Origin: JBCAWW01 sp039024315
Lineage (GTDB): Bacteria; Bacteroidota; Bacteroidia; J057
Direction: 5' to 3'
NCBI GenBank assembly: GCA_039024315.1
Contig: JBCCQN010000102.1
Coordinates: forward strand, 1 to 28,630
Length of the DNA: 28,630 bases
A program made the translations under genes and the position numbers. The notes under the pieces are model-generated. The model made no database searches. It was given only the letters and a program-made list of their open reading frames with translations, and had not been told where the DNA came from. Positions 14,914-23,329 of the stretch are shown here, piece by piece (within the stretch, counting starts at the first letter, position 1; every line of letters starts with the position of its first letter).

Positions 14914-14915
14914 GG

Positions 14916-16259
14916 CTACTTTTGAGCCAGAAAGGCTTGGATCGCTTTCGTAGCATTAGCGATATTGTCCCCAATAGATACTCTATCGAGGTAATTGCCA
15001 ACTAGGATTAAGTTTTGAGGGCGCGAGGCTTCAATTTGTTGACGTTTTTGGGCGTGGCCGAGCGTGTATTGAGGAATCGCCTTAGCCCAGTAAAAGGGAG
15101 AGATTTGCTTATAGTCTGCGCTGATGCCCAAATAGGCACGAAATTTTGCGAGCACTTGAGGCGCCATCTCCTCAAGCTGAGCTTTGCTTTGGATAAGCGT
15201 TCGGCTACCGCCGACAAAAAGGGTAAACACTTTTAATTCAGGAGAAAAAAGAGAGGGAAAAACTGAACTATTCCAAATCACCCCCAAGAGGTCTTTACTT
15301 TCTCGTTCGGGTAAGAGGAAACCAAAGCCTTGGGGCAAGCTGGAGGAGAGTTGCTGTGCGTCAAACGCAAGGTGAAGTACCCCCATTGGGACGTAAGGAA
15401 TTTCTAGTAATAGAGCTGCCATTTGCGGACTCAGATTCCTAAAGAGCTCTCCTTGGTAGGCCGGTAAAGAGGAAACGAGGTATGAGCAGTGATATTTTTC
15501 GATTTGCCCTTCCTTCTTACAGCTCACGACATAGCCTTGATCTGCTTTTTCAATTTTGAGTACTTCTCTTTCTAAGAGAATTCGGTCGCCTAAGCTTTGG
15601 GCAATCGCCCTCGGTAAAAAGTCCATCCCCCCTTTAAAGCTTACGATCGTACGACTTTGACCTGACTTTCTTTGCTGTTGAATACCCTTGAAAAGTGAGC
15701 CATGCTCCGACTCCCACTCAATAAGTTGGGGGAATACGGATTGCATTTCTAGGGTTTCGGGATTACCCGCATAAATTCCCCCAATTACTGGATTGAGGAG
15801 ATATTCATAATTTTCGCGTCCTAAGCGTCTAGTAAAAAATTCTGCTACTGTCTCTCCTGGGGGAGATTGAGATTTGATAAAGGGCTCTCGGACTAATCTA
15901 AACTTGGCACGAGTGCTTATGAGTTTAGACCCAAAAATGAATTTGGGGCTAGGGGCTACCTCGTGGATCTGATTGTCACGAGCGATGTAACGTTTGGGAG
16001 CATGGACCGAAGCACTGATGAGCGCATCCTGAATACCAAGCGCTTCAATAATGTCCGTCACCGCTTGGTGAGACGCCAAGGAGTTGGCGCCTCTCTCGAA
16101 GGTAAAGCCATCCTCGCGAAGGCTGTAGATGGCTCCTCCTACCCTGTCATTTTGTTCTAATAAAGTAACTTCTCGCCCTGCCTTCATGAGCGTATAGGCA
16201 GCGGTGAGCCCACTAATTCCTCCTCCTAGGACGAGAAATTCAGTTTTTATTTCAGACAT
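14916..16259 (-). CDS. hemG: Protoporphyrinogen oxidase, FAD-dependent (HemY/PPOX type)
   Basis: A 447-residue flavoprotein that oxidises protoporphyrinogen IX to protoporphyrin IX using oxygen. The N-terminus has the FAD-binding dinucleotide fold LGGGISGLTAAYTLMKAG at about 11-28, followed by EQNDRVGG and a GFTFERGANSL motif typical of the family. YLLNPVIGGIYAGNPE is seen near 165-180, and the C-terminus ends with LVGNYLDRVSIGDNIANA, a conserved FAD-contact region. Length fits the bacterial HemY type (450-480). It overlaps hemH by 8 bases and is the last gene of the araC-hemH-hemG unit. It shares only the gene name with the short flavodoxin-like HemG of E. coli. Confidence 0.9.
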   Translation of the reverse strand: MSEIKTEFLVLGGGISGLTAAYTLMKAGREVTLLEQNDRVGGAIYSLREDGFTFERGANSLASHQAVTDIIEALGIQDALISASVHAPKRYIARDNQIHEVAPSPKFIFGSKLISTRAKFRLVREPFIKSQSPPGETVAEFFTRRLGRENYEYLLNPVIGGIYAGNPETLEMQSVFPQLIEWESEHGSLFKGIQQQRKSGQSRTIVSFKGGMDFLPRAIAQSLGDRILLEREVLKIEKADQGYVVSCKKEGQIEKYHCSYLVSSLPAYQGELFRNLSPQMAALLLEIPYVPMGVLHLAFDAQQLSSSLPQGFGFLLPERESKDLLGVIWNSSVFPSLFSPELKVFTLFVGGSRTLIQSKAQLEEMAPQVLAKFRAYLGISADYKQISPFYWAKAIPQYTLGHAQKRQQIEASRPQNLILVGNYLDRVSIGDNIANATKAIQAFLAQK

Positions 16260-17307
16260 GCACCTTTTCTTGTTCAGCCCAAATCTGGATATAATCGGCT
16301 AATAGATGCACCCAAGGATCTTGATCATTGAGACAAGGGATCATGGTGAAGGCTTCTCCTCCGGACTCCAAAAAGGATTCTTGACCTTCCATGCCAATTT
16401 CCTCGATTGTTTCTAAGCAATCGGAAACAAAAGCAGGGCAGACAACGGCTAGGTTTTTGACTCCTTCTTCGGGTAGCTCTTCTAAAGTTTTGGCGGTGTA
16501 GGGCTTTAACCAAGGATCGGGTCCTAGACGGCTTTGGAAGGCAACGGTATATTTTTCTTCGGGTATTTCTAAATATTTAGCGACCAACTTAGAAGTTTCA
16601 ATTACTTGATGCCGATAACATACTGTTTGAGCCTCAGGACAGCTTTTGTCGCAACAATCGCCCGATTTCAGGCAATGTTTTTTCGTTACATCCCCCTTTT
16701 TGATATGTCGCTCTGGAACGCCGTGATAGCTAAATAGCAAATGGTCATAGTCTTCTGGTATATGCGGCCTCATCGAATCCCCCAGTACGGAAATGTATTT
16801 TTCCTCATTGTAGAAAGGAGGAAGAACATCCATTTTTAAGTGAGGAAAGTGTTTCTTTTTCACTTCTTCAGCCTTCACCACTACGGTTTCATAGGAAGAC
16901 ATGGCATAATGAGGATAGAGTGGGATCAGAAGCACTTCTTCAAGATCGGGAGCTAGGCCTAGTAGTTCTTCAAATCCTTCTTTGATGGAAGGATTGCCAT
17001 AGCGCATACCCAAGCCAACGGGCATAGGGACTTCTTTGGCTAGTTTAGCTTGGACCCTTTTGCTGATTACAATCAGCGGGGAGCCCTCATCCCACCAGAT
17101 TTTTTTATAGGCTTTAGCTGATTTTGGTGGTCGAGTATTGAGGATAATACCTTGCACCAAGAATTTACGCAGCCAAAGGGGGAGATCGATCACCCGCTCA
17201 TCCATCAAAAACTCGTTGAGATAGGGCTTTACGTCTTTGACCTCATAAGAATTGGGAGAGCCAAGGTTGACGAGGAGAATTCCTTTTTTTGCCTGATTGA
17301 TTAACAT
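16252..17307 (-). CDS. hemH: Ferrochelatase with internal cysteine cluster
   Basis: A 351-residue ferrochelatase, inserting ferrous iron into protoporphyrin IX to make protohaem. LLVNLGSP at 11-18 is the family N-terminal motif. The catalytic His195 lies in FSYHGVPER and Glu299 in DCLETIEE. Between them, residues 212-230 hold five cysteines (212, 218, 219, 223, 230) in a short insertion before YRHQ. This matches the class described for Myxococcus-like ferrochelatases, whose four [2Fe-2S] ligands sit in an internal segment of about 20 residues. The gene starts 24 bases after the araC-type gene and overlaps hemG. The enzyme class is clear; the cluster is predicted from the cysteine pattern only. 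Confidence 0.93.
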   Translation of the reverse strand: MLINQAKKGILLVNLGSPNSYEVKDVKPYLNEFLMDERVIDLPLWLRKFLVQGIILNTRPPKSAKAYKKIWWDEGSPLIVISKRVQAKLAKEVPMPVGLGMRYGNPSIKEGFEELLGLAPDLEEVLLIPLYPHYAMSSYETVVVKAEEVKKKHFPHLKMDVLPPFYNEEKYISVLGDSMRPHIPEDYDHLLFSYHGVPERHIKKGDVTKKHCLKSGDCCDKSCPEAQTVCYRHQVIETSKLVAKYLEIPEEKYTVAFQSRLGPDPWLKPYTAKTLEELPEEGVKNLAVVCPAFVSDCLETIEEIGMEGQESFLESGGEAFTMIPCLNDQDPWVHLLADYIQIWAEQEKVHV

Positions 17308-17331
17308 ATTGAAAGCAGTGGTTTTTTGTTG

Positions 17332-18246
17332 TTAGCGAAGGGACATGAGGTATTTTTTTGGCGTTACGCCAAACTGACGCTTAAACGCGACGATAAAGTG
17401 GCTAGGATTGCTGTACCCTATTTGATCACTCACCTCATTTACTCTCAGGTTTTGTTGATCTAATAATCTGCGAGCTACTTGCATTTTGTACTCGCCTAAG
17501 TGCTGATAGACGGACTTACCGTAGATATTTTTGAAGCCCACTTTGAGTTGATATTCGTTCAAGCCAATTTCTTTTGCGAGGCCCTTGAGAGTAGGCGGAT
17601 CAAGCATTCTGTCCTGGATAATTTGCTTGGCCATACGGATTTTGCTGACTTTATTTTCATCCAACAAAAAGGGACAGCGCTCTCCTTCATCTTCTTCAGA
17701 TTGATGAAAATAAAAGCTTAGGATCTCTAAAGATTTAGCCTGAAAGTAGAGCATTTCGTTGCTCGGTATGTGAGCCCCATTGAGCAGTTGGCTCAGGACC
17801 ATCCCCAAATTATTGGAGATTAAACGTTCTTCATAAAATTTTTGGTTGATCTGCTCACTCTCCAAAAAAGGCAGAGCTCCTAAGTCATGCGTAAAAAGCC
17901 GATGTAAGCGTTGAACGTGAATAAACAAACAAACTAGCTGCGTACTCTCCTCCAGCTCTAAATCAAAGGCCATTTTTTGATTAGGCTGATAGATAAGCAG
18001 GGAATAATTTGCCGCTAAGGTTCTCTTATACCTACCGCCAAAAAAAGATAGACTCGCCTCACCACCAACCGCGAAATAGTACTGAATTAAGCTGGCGTCG
18101 GGTTCGCATTTAAACTGAGAATTTCCCTTTTCAGAGGGTTTTATTACTTCTACAGCCAACTCATCGTCTACCCGATGGTACTTTTTTATACTTTTTGCGT
18201 TATTTTTCTCAGAGCCAAGAATTGCAATGGGACTAACAGAAAGCAT
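17332..18246 (-). CDS. AraC-family regulator, PchR-like
   Basis: A 304-residue transcription regulator. The C-terminal third (from about 205) is an AraC double helix-turn-helix: TLKGLAKEIGLNEYQLKVGF for the first and VNEVSDQIGYSNPSHFIVAF for the second, ending RQFGVTPKKYL. The wording LKVGFKNIYGKSVYQHL is typical of the PchR/YbtA subgroup, which senses siderophores or iron-related ligands. The N-terminal 200 residues would be the ligand-binding part. It heads the minus-strand araC-hemH-hemG unit and is divergent from hemA, so it may control haem synthesis or nearby uptake genes. The effector (haem, a porphyrin precursor or a siderophore) is unknown. Confidence 0.82.
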   Translation of the reverse strand: MLSVSPIAILGSEKNNAKSIKKYHRVDDELAVEVIKPSEKGNSQFKCEPDASLIQYYFAVGGEASLSFFGGRYKRTLAANYSLLIYQPNQKMAFDLELEESTQLVCLFIHVQRLHRLFTHDLGALPFLESEQINQKFYEERLISNNLGMVLSQLLNGAHIPSNEMLYFQAKSLEILSFYFHQSEEDEGERCPFLLDENKVSKIRMAKQIIQDRMLDPPTLKGLAKEIGLNEYQLKVGFKNIYGKSVYQHLGEYKMQVARRLLDQQNLRVNEVSDQIGYSNPSHFIVAFKRQFGVTPKKYLMSLR

Positions 18247-18309
18247 TTTTTACATTAAGTTATCGCTATACAACAAATCAAATTATGCCATTGTTTAACA
18301 TAATGAGCA

Positions 18310-18325
18310 TTATTATAAATAATAA
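18310..18325. promoter_or_regulatory. Inverted repeat in the araC-hemA divergent region
   Basis: TTATTAT-AA-ATAATAA, perfect 7-base arms, in the 231-base gap between the divergent regulator and hemA. The region is very AT-rich, so chance is possible, but the position suits an operator. Confidence 0.35.
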
Positions 18326-18420
18326 CGCATGATAAAAAAAATATATCGACATATAAAAAAGTTTATCTTAATTAGCGATTAAAACTACGGATCGCGATAT
18401 TTTATGATTTACGATCTCGT

Positions 18421-18428
18421 TATTTTTG
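18421..18428 (+). promoter_or_regulatory. -7 box of the hem operon promoter
   Basis: TATTTTTG is a perfect match to TAnnTTTG and would give a leader of about 45 bases before hemA. TATATTTT at 18434-18441 is an alternative. No clear TTG -33 box is seen at the right distance, which would fit a promoter needing an activator. Confidence 0.35.
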
Positions 18429-18477
18429 TATACTATATTTTCAATTAGTTAATGCTAATCAGCTTTTGGCACCGACA

Positions 18478-19719
18478 ATGTTTCCAAGTGATATAGCCAA
18501 ATCCTTTTTTGCGATAGGGATCGATTACAAAAACACTTCCATAGCAGAACGTGGTCTTTGTAGTCTAGATCAAAACGCTCAAAAAGCCCTACTCGCTGCC
18601 ACATCTGGTAAAGAGGATCAAGGCCTCCTAGTCTTATCTACCTGTAATCGCACAGAACTATATTCGGTAGGTCTCAATCCCTACGAATTAAAAGCCTTAA
18701 TGGCTCAACATAGTAAAGCCTCTGTAGAATTTATTACCGAGCATGCTTGGACCAAACAGGGCTATGAAGCCATGGAACATTTGATGCGCGTTAGCAGTGG
18801 TATTGAGTCCTATATCGTAGGCGATCTACAAATCAGCAACCAGGTCAAAAAAGCTTGGCAACAGAGTAAAGAACAAAGTACCCATCCAATCTTAGAAAGA
18901 TGGGTAAATACCGCTCTGAGATCGAGCAAAAGAGTGAGAAACGAAACCCACATCTCTGACGGATGTGCTACCATTTCTTATGCTTCCATCCAAGCAATCA
19001 AAAAGTGGTTTCGCGAACAAAAGCTTTCCCAGCCAAAGATCTTCTTACTGGGTATCGGCGAGATTGGCCAAAGCTGTGCATTTAATATCATCAAGCATAT
19101 CCCAGAAGCTCGATTACAAGTGAGCAACCGTAGTGCCGAGAAAGCCGAGGCCTTTGCCCAAGCCAATGGCGTGGATACCATTGCCTATCACGCAAGAGAA
19201 GCAGCGATCGCTCAGGCGGATGTCATCATTGCGGCCACTGGCGCAAATTCTTTTGTATTCGATCCCCAGTCTGTCAAAGCAGAAAAAGCACAGCTTTTTC
19301 TAGACTTAGCCGTTCCCAACAATATAGATCCTAGCATTGGGGAAATCGCCGGCAAGCAGCTGCTCAATTTAGACCAAATCGCGCAACTGACTGACGAAAC
19401 ATTTGCCAAACGCAAAGCGGCCATACCGCAGGCAGAAGCCATCGTCAAAGAAGAACTAATAACATTCCAAGAGTGGTTAGCCAAAAAGCAGTTCTCGCCT
19501 TTAATCCATTGGTTAAAACAGGAACTCAATGACACTAAGGAGGCAGAAATACAGCGTTTTCAGCGAAAGAATCCTGACGAAGATATCCGATCCGCAGAAA
19601 TAGTGAGTCAGCACCTCATCCATAGCTTGACCGCTAAGCTCGCCAAGTTTATCAACCATAATCACCAAGAGTTAGCGCAAGAACTCTCCCATTTTCAATC
19701 CAAAATTCAATCGCAATAG
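18478..19719 (+). CDS. hemA: Glutamyl-tRNA reductase
   Basis: A 413-residue enzyme reducing glutamyl-tRNA(Glu) with NADPH to glutamate-1-semialdehyde, the first committed step of haem synthesis. Catalytic Cys56 is in LSTCNRTELY; SGIESYIVGDLQISNQVKKAW is the family block near 107-127; a Rossmann motif (LLGIGEIGQSCAFN) near 190 binds NADPH; the C-terminal helical dimerisation domain follows. I choose the ATG at 18478; the frame extends to a TTG at 18466, which is less likely. First gene of the plus-strand hem operon, with 3 bases to hemC. Length agrees with the family. Confidence 0.93.
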   Translation: MFPSDIAKSFFAIGIDYKNTSIAERGLCSLDQNAQKALLAATSGKEDQGLLVLSTCNRTELYSVGLNPYELKALMAQHSKASVEFITEHAWTKQGYEAMEHLMRVSSGIESYIVGDLQISNQVKKAWQQSKEQSTHPILERWVNTALRSSKRVRNETHISDGCATISYASIQAIKKWFREQKLSQPKIFLLGIGEIGQSCAFNIIKHIPEARLQVSNRSAEKAEAFAQANGVDTIAYHAREAAIAQADVIIAATGANSFVFDPQSVKAEKAQLFLDLAVPNNIDPSIGEIAGKQLLNLDQIAQLTDETFAKRKAAIPQAEAIVKEELITFQEWLAKKQFSPLIHWLKQELNDTKEAEIQRFQRKNPDEDIRSAEIVSQHLIHSLTAKLAKFINHNHQELAQELSHFQSKIQSQ

Positions 19720-19722
19720 TAG

Positions 19723-20634
19723 ATGCTCAAGATAGGAACCCGCGGTAGTGAACTTGCCCTATGGCAAACTCACCAGGTCCGGCAATTACTTGCTCGCGAA
19801 GGAAAAGATAGTTCGCCTGAGGTGATACAAACATTTGGGGACCAAAACCTCCACCAGCCGATTTATCAGTATGGGGTGCAAGGGGTGTTTACGCGGGCTT
19901 TGGATACAGCTTTGCTGAACGAACAAGTCGATCTGGCGGTACATTCTCTCAAAGACGTACCTACTATTTTAGCTGAAGGCTTGGTTTTAGCTGCTGTCTT
20001 AGCGCGAGGCTCTCATCAAGATGTGATTGTAGGCACAAGGCCTTGGCAGGATGAACCGATTGCGGCCAAATGGCAAATTGCAACTAGTAGCTTGCGCCGG
20101 AAGGCGCAATGGGCTCACCGCTATCCTAATAGCGACTTTTCCAATATTAGAGGCAATATTCAAACGCGATTAAATAAAACCCAAAACAGCAGTTGGGACG
20201 GAGTGATCATGGCGGAGGCTGCCCTGCAGCGCTTAGCCATCAGCGATCAATACCCGATCCATGTCCTTGACTGGATGGTACCAGCACCAGCCCAAGGCGC
20301 TATTGGTATCGTTTGTCGCGCGGATCAAAAAGAACTAATAAAGCTGCTATCAGGCCTAACTCATAAACCCACTCACCAGGCAGTCCAGCTAGAGCGCGAC
20401 TTCCTAAGAATCCTCCAAGCCGGCTGTAGTGCACCTGTTGGGGCCTTGGCCAAGGTTGAAGGTGAAGAAGTATTTTTTCAAGGAGTCATTTTAAGCGTTG
20501 ATGGTAGCAACCGAATTTATCGAGAGTGGAGCCTAAATAGCCAAGCGTTGGCTGGCGCAAGTGAACGTTTTGCGCAAAGTATGATCAAAGACGGAGCAGC
20601 AGAAATACTAAGAGAAAGCGCCCATGAAAACTAG
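19723..20634 (+). CDS. hemC: Porphobilinogen deaminase (hydroxymethylbilane synthase)
   Basis: A 303-residue enzyme that joins four porphobilinogens into hydroxymethylbilane. Family motifs in order: IGTRGSELALWQ (4-15), FTRALDTALL, LAVHSLKDVPT (about 71-81, with the catalytic Asp), ATSSLRRKAQ, IRGNIQTRL, PAPAQGAIGI and GCSAPVGA, where Cys235 attaches the dipyrromethane cofactor. It starts 3 bases after hemA and overlaps hemD by 11 bases. Nothing is missing. Confidence 0.95.
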   Translation: MLKIGTRGSELALWQTHQVRQLLAREGKDSSPEVIQTFGDQNLHQPIYQYGVQGVFTRALDTALLNEQVDLAVHSLKDVPTILAEGLVLAAVLARGSHQDVIVGTRPWQDEPIAAKWQIATSSLRRKAQWAHRYPNSDFSNIRGNIQTRLNKTQNSSWDGVIMAEAALQRLAISDQYPIHVLDWMVPAPAQGAIGIVCRADQKELIKLLSGLTHKPTHQAVQLERDFLRILQAGCSAPVGALAKVEGEEVFFQGVILSVDGSNRIYREWSLNSQALAGASERFAQSMIKDGAAEILRESAHEN

Positions 20635-21325
20635 TCGGTTGCTAATATCGACTAAGACCATTAGTACTCAAGAACGAGATTGGTGGGCTCAAGCTGGCGT
20701 TCGGCTGAAAGCCTACCCCATGATCGAAAACACGCTACTAGCTGTAGACCTAGATCATGAGCTAGGCGAAGAAATCTTAGTGTTTACGAGTAAGAATGCC
20801 GTAAAAGCAGTTCTAAACGCTAGCAAACCACCTCAATTACAGGCCTTACAATCCAAAACCATCGCCTCCATAGCACCCGCCACAAGTCAATATTTACAAA
20901 AACATTCAGTTCCTGTAAGCTGCGAAGCTTCCAACAGCGCTGATTTAGCCAAAAAAATAATAGCCTCTTACCCCCCTCAGCCAATCAGGTACTTTACGAA
21001 AGAAGACCGATTAGATGTTCTGCCAGCAGAACTCTCCCAGGCTAAGTTTGAAGTAGGCGAAAGCATAGTTTATCAGACTCAGGCAAGACCACAAATTGTA
21101 CACTGGGGTGAAGCTGAGGGGGCATTTTTTTACAGTCCTTCTGCGGTAAGGAGCTTTTTTGAGCTCAATCAATGGCCTCAGGACAAAATTGCCTACGCTA
21201 TCGGATCGACTACGGCACAAGCTTTATTAGCCGCCAAAGTTGATTCCATCCAAATTGCGGAGATTCCCAGCAGAGCCGGTCTCTTGGCCTCCATTCAATC
21301 TACTTTCAACAGTATTTACCCTTAG
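20624..21325 (+). CDS. hemD: Uroporphyrinogen-III synthase
   Basis: A 233-residue protein in the position where hemD is expected between hemC and hemE. This family is poorly conserved, and the call rests on the fold-like pattern: two alternating alpha/beta halves, an early ILVFTSKNAVKAV segment (FTSxNAV is typical), and late GAFFYSPSAVRSFFEL and AYAIGSTTAQALLAA segments, also typical. It would close and flip ring D of hydroxymethylbilane. It overlaps hemC by 11 bases and precedes hemE by 2. Confidence 0.88.
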   Translation: MKTSRLLISTKTISTQERDWWAQAGVRLKAYPMIENTLLAVDLDHELGEEILVFTSKNAVKAVLNASKPPQLQALQSKTIASIAPATSQYLQKHSVPVSCEASNSADLAKKIIASYPPQPIRYFTKEDRLDVLPAELSQAKFEVGESIVYQTQARPQIVHWGEAEGAFFYSPSAVRSFFELNQWPQDKIAYAIGSTTAQALLAAKVDSIQIAEIPSRAGLLASIQSTFNSIYP

Positions 21326-21327
21326 TT

Positions 21328-22392
21328 ATGATCAAATCATCCTCCGATATATCAGAAAAGCCCTTCCAAGAGTTAACTTCGCAAAGCCTTTTCATGAAAG
21401 CGCTGCGGCAAGAAGCAGTCCCAAGACCTCCAGTATGGATGATGAGGCAAGCCGGTCGCTATCTACCCGATTACATGCTGCTCAAGGCCAAGTATTCTTT
21501 CTTTGAAAGGGTAGAAAACCCGGAGCTGGCAACCGAAATTACGGTTATGCCGGTTGATCAAGTGGGCGTTGATGCTGCCATTATCTTCTCAGATATCTTG
21601 GTCATTCCGCAAGCCCTTGATTTTGAGGTTACGATGAAGACCGGAGAGGGGCCGAGACTGCCCGTCACCATCCAATCTGCCGAGCAAATCGATCAGATTG
21701 TGGTTGGCGATATGGCTGACAGACTGCATTATGTGCTGGACGCGCTGACGTTGACTCGCAAGACTTTAGCAGGTAGAGTACCCCTCATTGGCTTCGCGGG
21801 CTCGCCTTGGACGCTATTTTGCTATATGGTCGAAGGCCAAGGTTCTAAGAATTTTGCCAAGGCCAAGGCCTTTGCGTTTCAACATCCAGAAGCTACCGCC
21901 AAGCTGCTGCAAAAGCTTACCGATGCAACTATCCAATATCTGCAAGCACAGATTTTAGCCGGAGCTGATGCCGTACAAGTATTTGATTCTTGGGGAGGCT
22001 TGTTGAGTCCACAAGATTTTCAAGTCTATTCTTTCCCTTATCTCAAACAAATTGCCAAGGCTGTCGAAAATGCACCGGTAATCCTTTATGCCAAGGGATG
22101 TAGCTATGCGCTCTCAGATCTGGCAAGCACAAATGCCTCAGCTTTAGGAGTAGATTGGCAAACCAAACCTCAATTTGCGAGAAGCGAGGCGGGCGCTAAT
22201 ATTACCCTTCAGGGCAACTTTGATCCTAGCCGTTTACTTTCGCCGATATCTGAAATTGAGCGCCTCGCCAAAGAAATGATCCAAAGCTTTGGGCCTCAAA
22301 ATTATATTGCCAATCTCGGTCATGGCATCCTCCCAAATATCCCAGTTGATCATGCCAAAGCCTTTGTCAATACTATAAAATCTTGGGCCTAA
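21328..22392 (+). CDS. hemE: Uroporphyrinogen decarboxylase
   Basis: A 354-residue cytoplasmic enzyme turning uroporphyrinogen III into coproporphyrinogen III. MRQAGRYLPDYM (Arg40, Arg44) is the substrate-binding signature, followed by FSDILVIPQALDF with the key aspartate, LIGFAGSPWTLFCYMVEG, and the C-terminal NLGHGILPNIPVDH. The first 20 or so residues are variable; an internal ATG at residue 23 is a possible alternative start. Its stop overlaps the hemF start by one base (TAATG). Confidence 0.94.
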   Translation: MIKSSSDISEKPFQELTSQSLFMKALRQEAVPRPPVWMMRQAGRYLPDYMLLKAKYSFFERVENPELATEITVMPVDQVGVDAAIIFSDILVIPQALDFEVTMKTGEGPRLPVTIQSAEQIDQIVVGDMADRLHYVLDALTLTRKTLAGRVPLIGFAGSPWTLFCYMVEGQGSKNFAKAKAFAFQHPEATAKLLQKLTDATIQYLQAQILAGADAVQVFDSWGGLLSPQDFQVYSFPYLKQIAKAVENAPVILYAKGCSYALSDLASTNASALGVDWQTKPQFARSEAGANITLQGNFDPSRLLSPISEIERLAKEMIQSFGPQNYIANLGHGILPNIPVDHAKAFVNTIKSWA

Positions 22393-23327
22393 TGAACGCA
22401 AAAGCACAATTCACCGCATACATTCAAAACCTGCAGGATACAATCTGCCAAGGCCTAGAAGAGGTAGATGGTAAAGCAAAATTTGTCGAGGATAAGTGGG
22501 AGCGTAGTGGCGGCGGTGGTGGCCGTACCCGTGTCATCAAAGAGGGAGATGTCTTCGAAAAAGGCGGTGTCAACATCTCTATGGTACATGGGCAATTAAA
22601 TGAAGCGTTACAAAAACAGCTCAAGGTGCAGCACCGCAGTTTTTATGCTTGTGGGCTTTCGTTGGTTTTGCATCCCTTCAACCCCATGGTGCCAACGGTA
22701 CATGCCAATTACCGCTTCTTTGAACTTTATGATGATGAGGGCAAGGCCGTAGATCGTTGGTTTGGGGGTGGGGCCGATATGACGCCTTACTATGTTTGGC
22801 CAGAAGATGCGGTTCACTTCCACCAAATACTCAAAAAGACCAGTGATCCTTATGGCTTGGCACTCTATCCTACTTTCAAGGAGGCCTGCGATCGCTATTT
22901 TTATAATCACCATCGCCAAGAAGCCCGAGGCATAGGAGGATTGTTTTACGATTATCTCCGCGATCAAAAGATGGGCTTATCCATCGAAAAGTGGCAAAAC
23001 TTTGTCGAGGACATGGGGCAAGCCTTCCTAGATGGTTATCTACCCATCGTACGTAAACGCAAGATAGAAGCGTTCGGCGAAGCCGAGAAAAAATGGCAAG
23101 AGATCAGACGTGGACGCTACGTAGAGTTTAATCTCATCCACGACAAAGGCACCCTCTTTGGGCTCAAATCTAATGGCCGCATCGAATCTATTTTGATGAG
23201 CCTACCAGCGACCGTGCGTTGGGAGTACGACCATCATCCAGCAGTGGGCAGTCGAGAGGCTTCGCTTTTAGATTACCTCAAGCCAAAAGATTGGGCTAAC
23301 TTTACCCTTTCATCTAGTACGAATTAG
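22392..23327 (+). CDS. hemF: Oxygen-dependent coproporphyrinogen-III oxidase
   Basis: A 311-residue enzyme that makes protoporphyrinogen IX from coproporphyrinogen III with O2. Motifs: GGGGGRTRVI (about 40-49), MVPTVHANYRFFE (around His104), WFGGGADMTPYY (about 123-134), RGIGGLFYDYL, and YVEFNLIHDKGTLFGL near the C-terminus. I start at the ATG at 22392, which overlaps the hemE stop; a TTG at 22383 opens the frame slightly earlier but is unlikely. Presence of the aerobic HemF indicates an oxygen-dependent pathway; no HemN/HemZ is in the window. Confidence 0.95.
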   Translation: MNAKAQFTAYIQNLQDTICQGLEEVDGKAKFVEDKWERSGGGGGRTRVIKEGDVFEKGGVNISMVHGQLNEALQKQLKVQHRSFYACGLSLVLHPFNPMVPTVHANYRFFELYDDEGKAVDRWFGGGADMTPYYVWPEDAVHFHQILKKTSDPYGLALYPTFKEACDRYFYNHHRQEARGIGGLFYDYLRDQKMGLSIEKWQNFVEDMGQAFLDGYLPIVRKRKIEAFGEAEKKWQEIRRGRYVEFNLIHDKGTLFGLKSNGRIESILMSLPATVRWEYDHHPAVGSREASLLDYLKPKDWANFTLSSSTN

Positions 23328-23329
23328 AT

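Larger units (their letters stand above)
14496..14915. other. Intergenic region with repeats and a possible gene remnant
   Basis: Upstream of TonB receptor 2 and downstream of hemG. It holds a perfect 20-bp palindrome, a 46-codon frame without a start that looks like a protein tail, an ATACCTAA/TTAGGTAT inverted repeat and two mini-hairpin elements. I could not find a convincing promoter for the receptors here. Confidence 0.6.
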
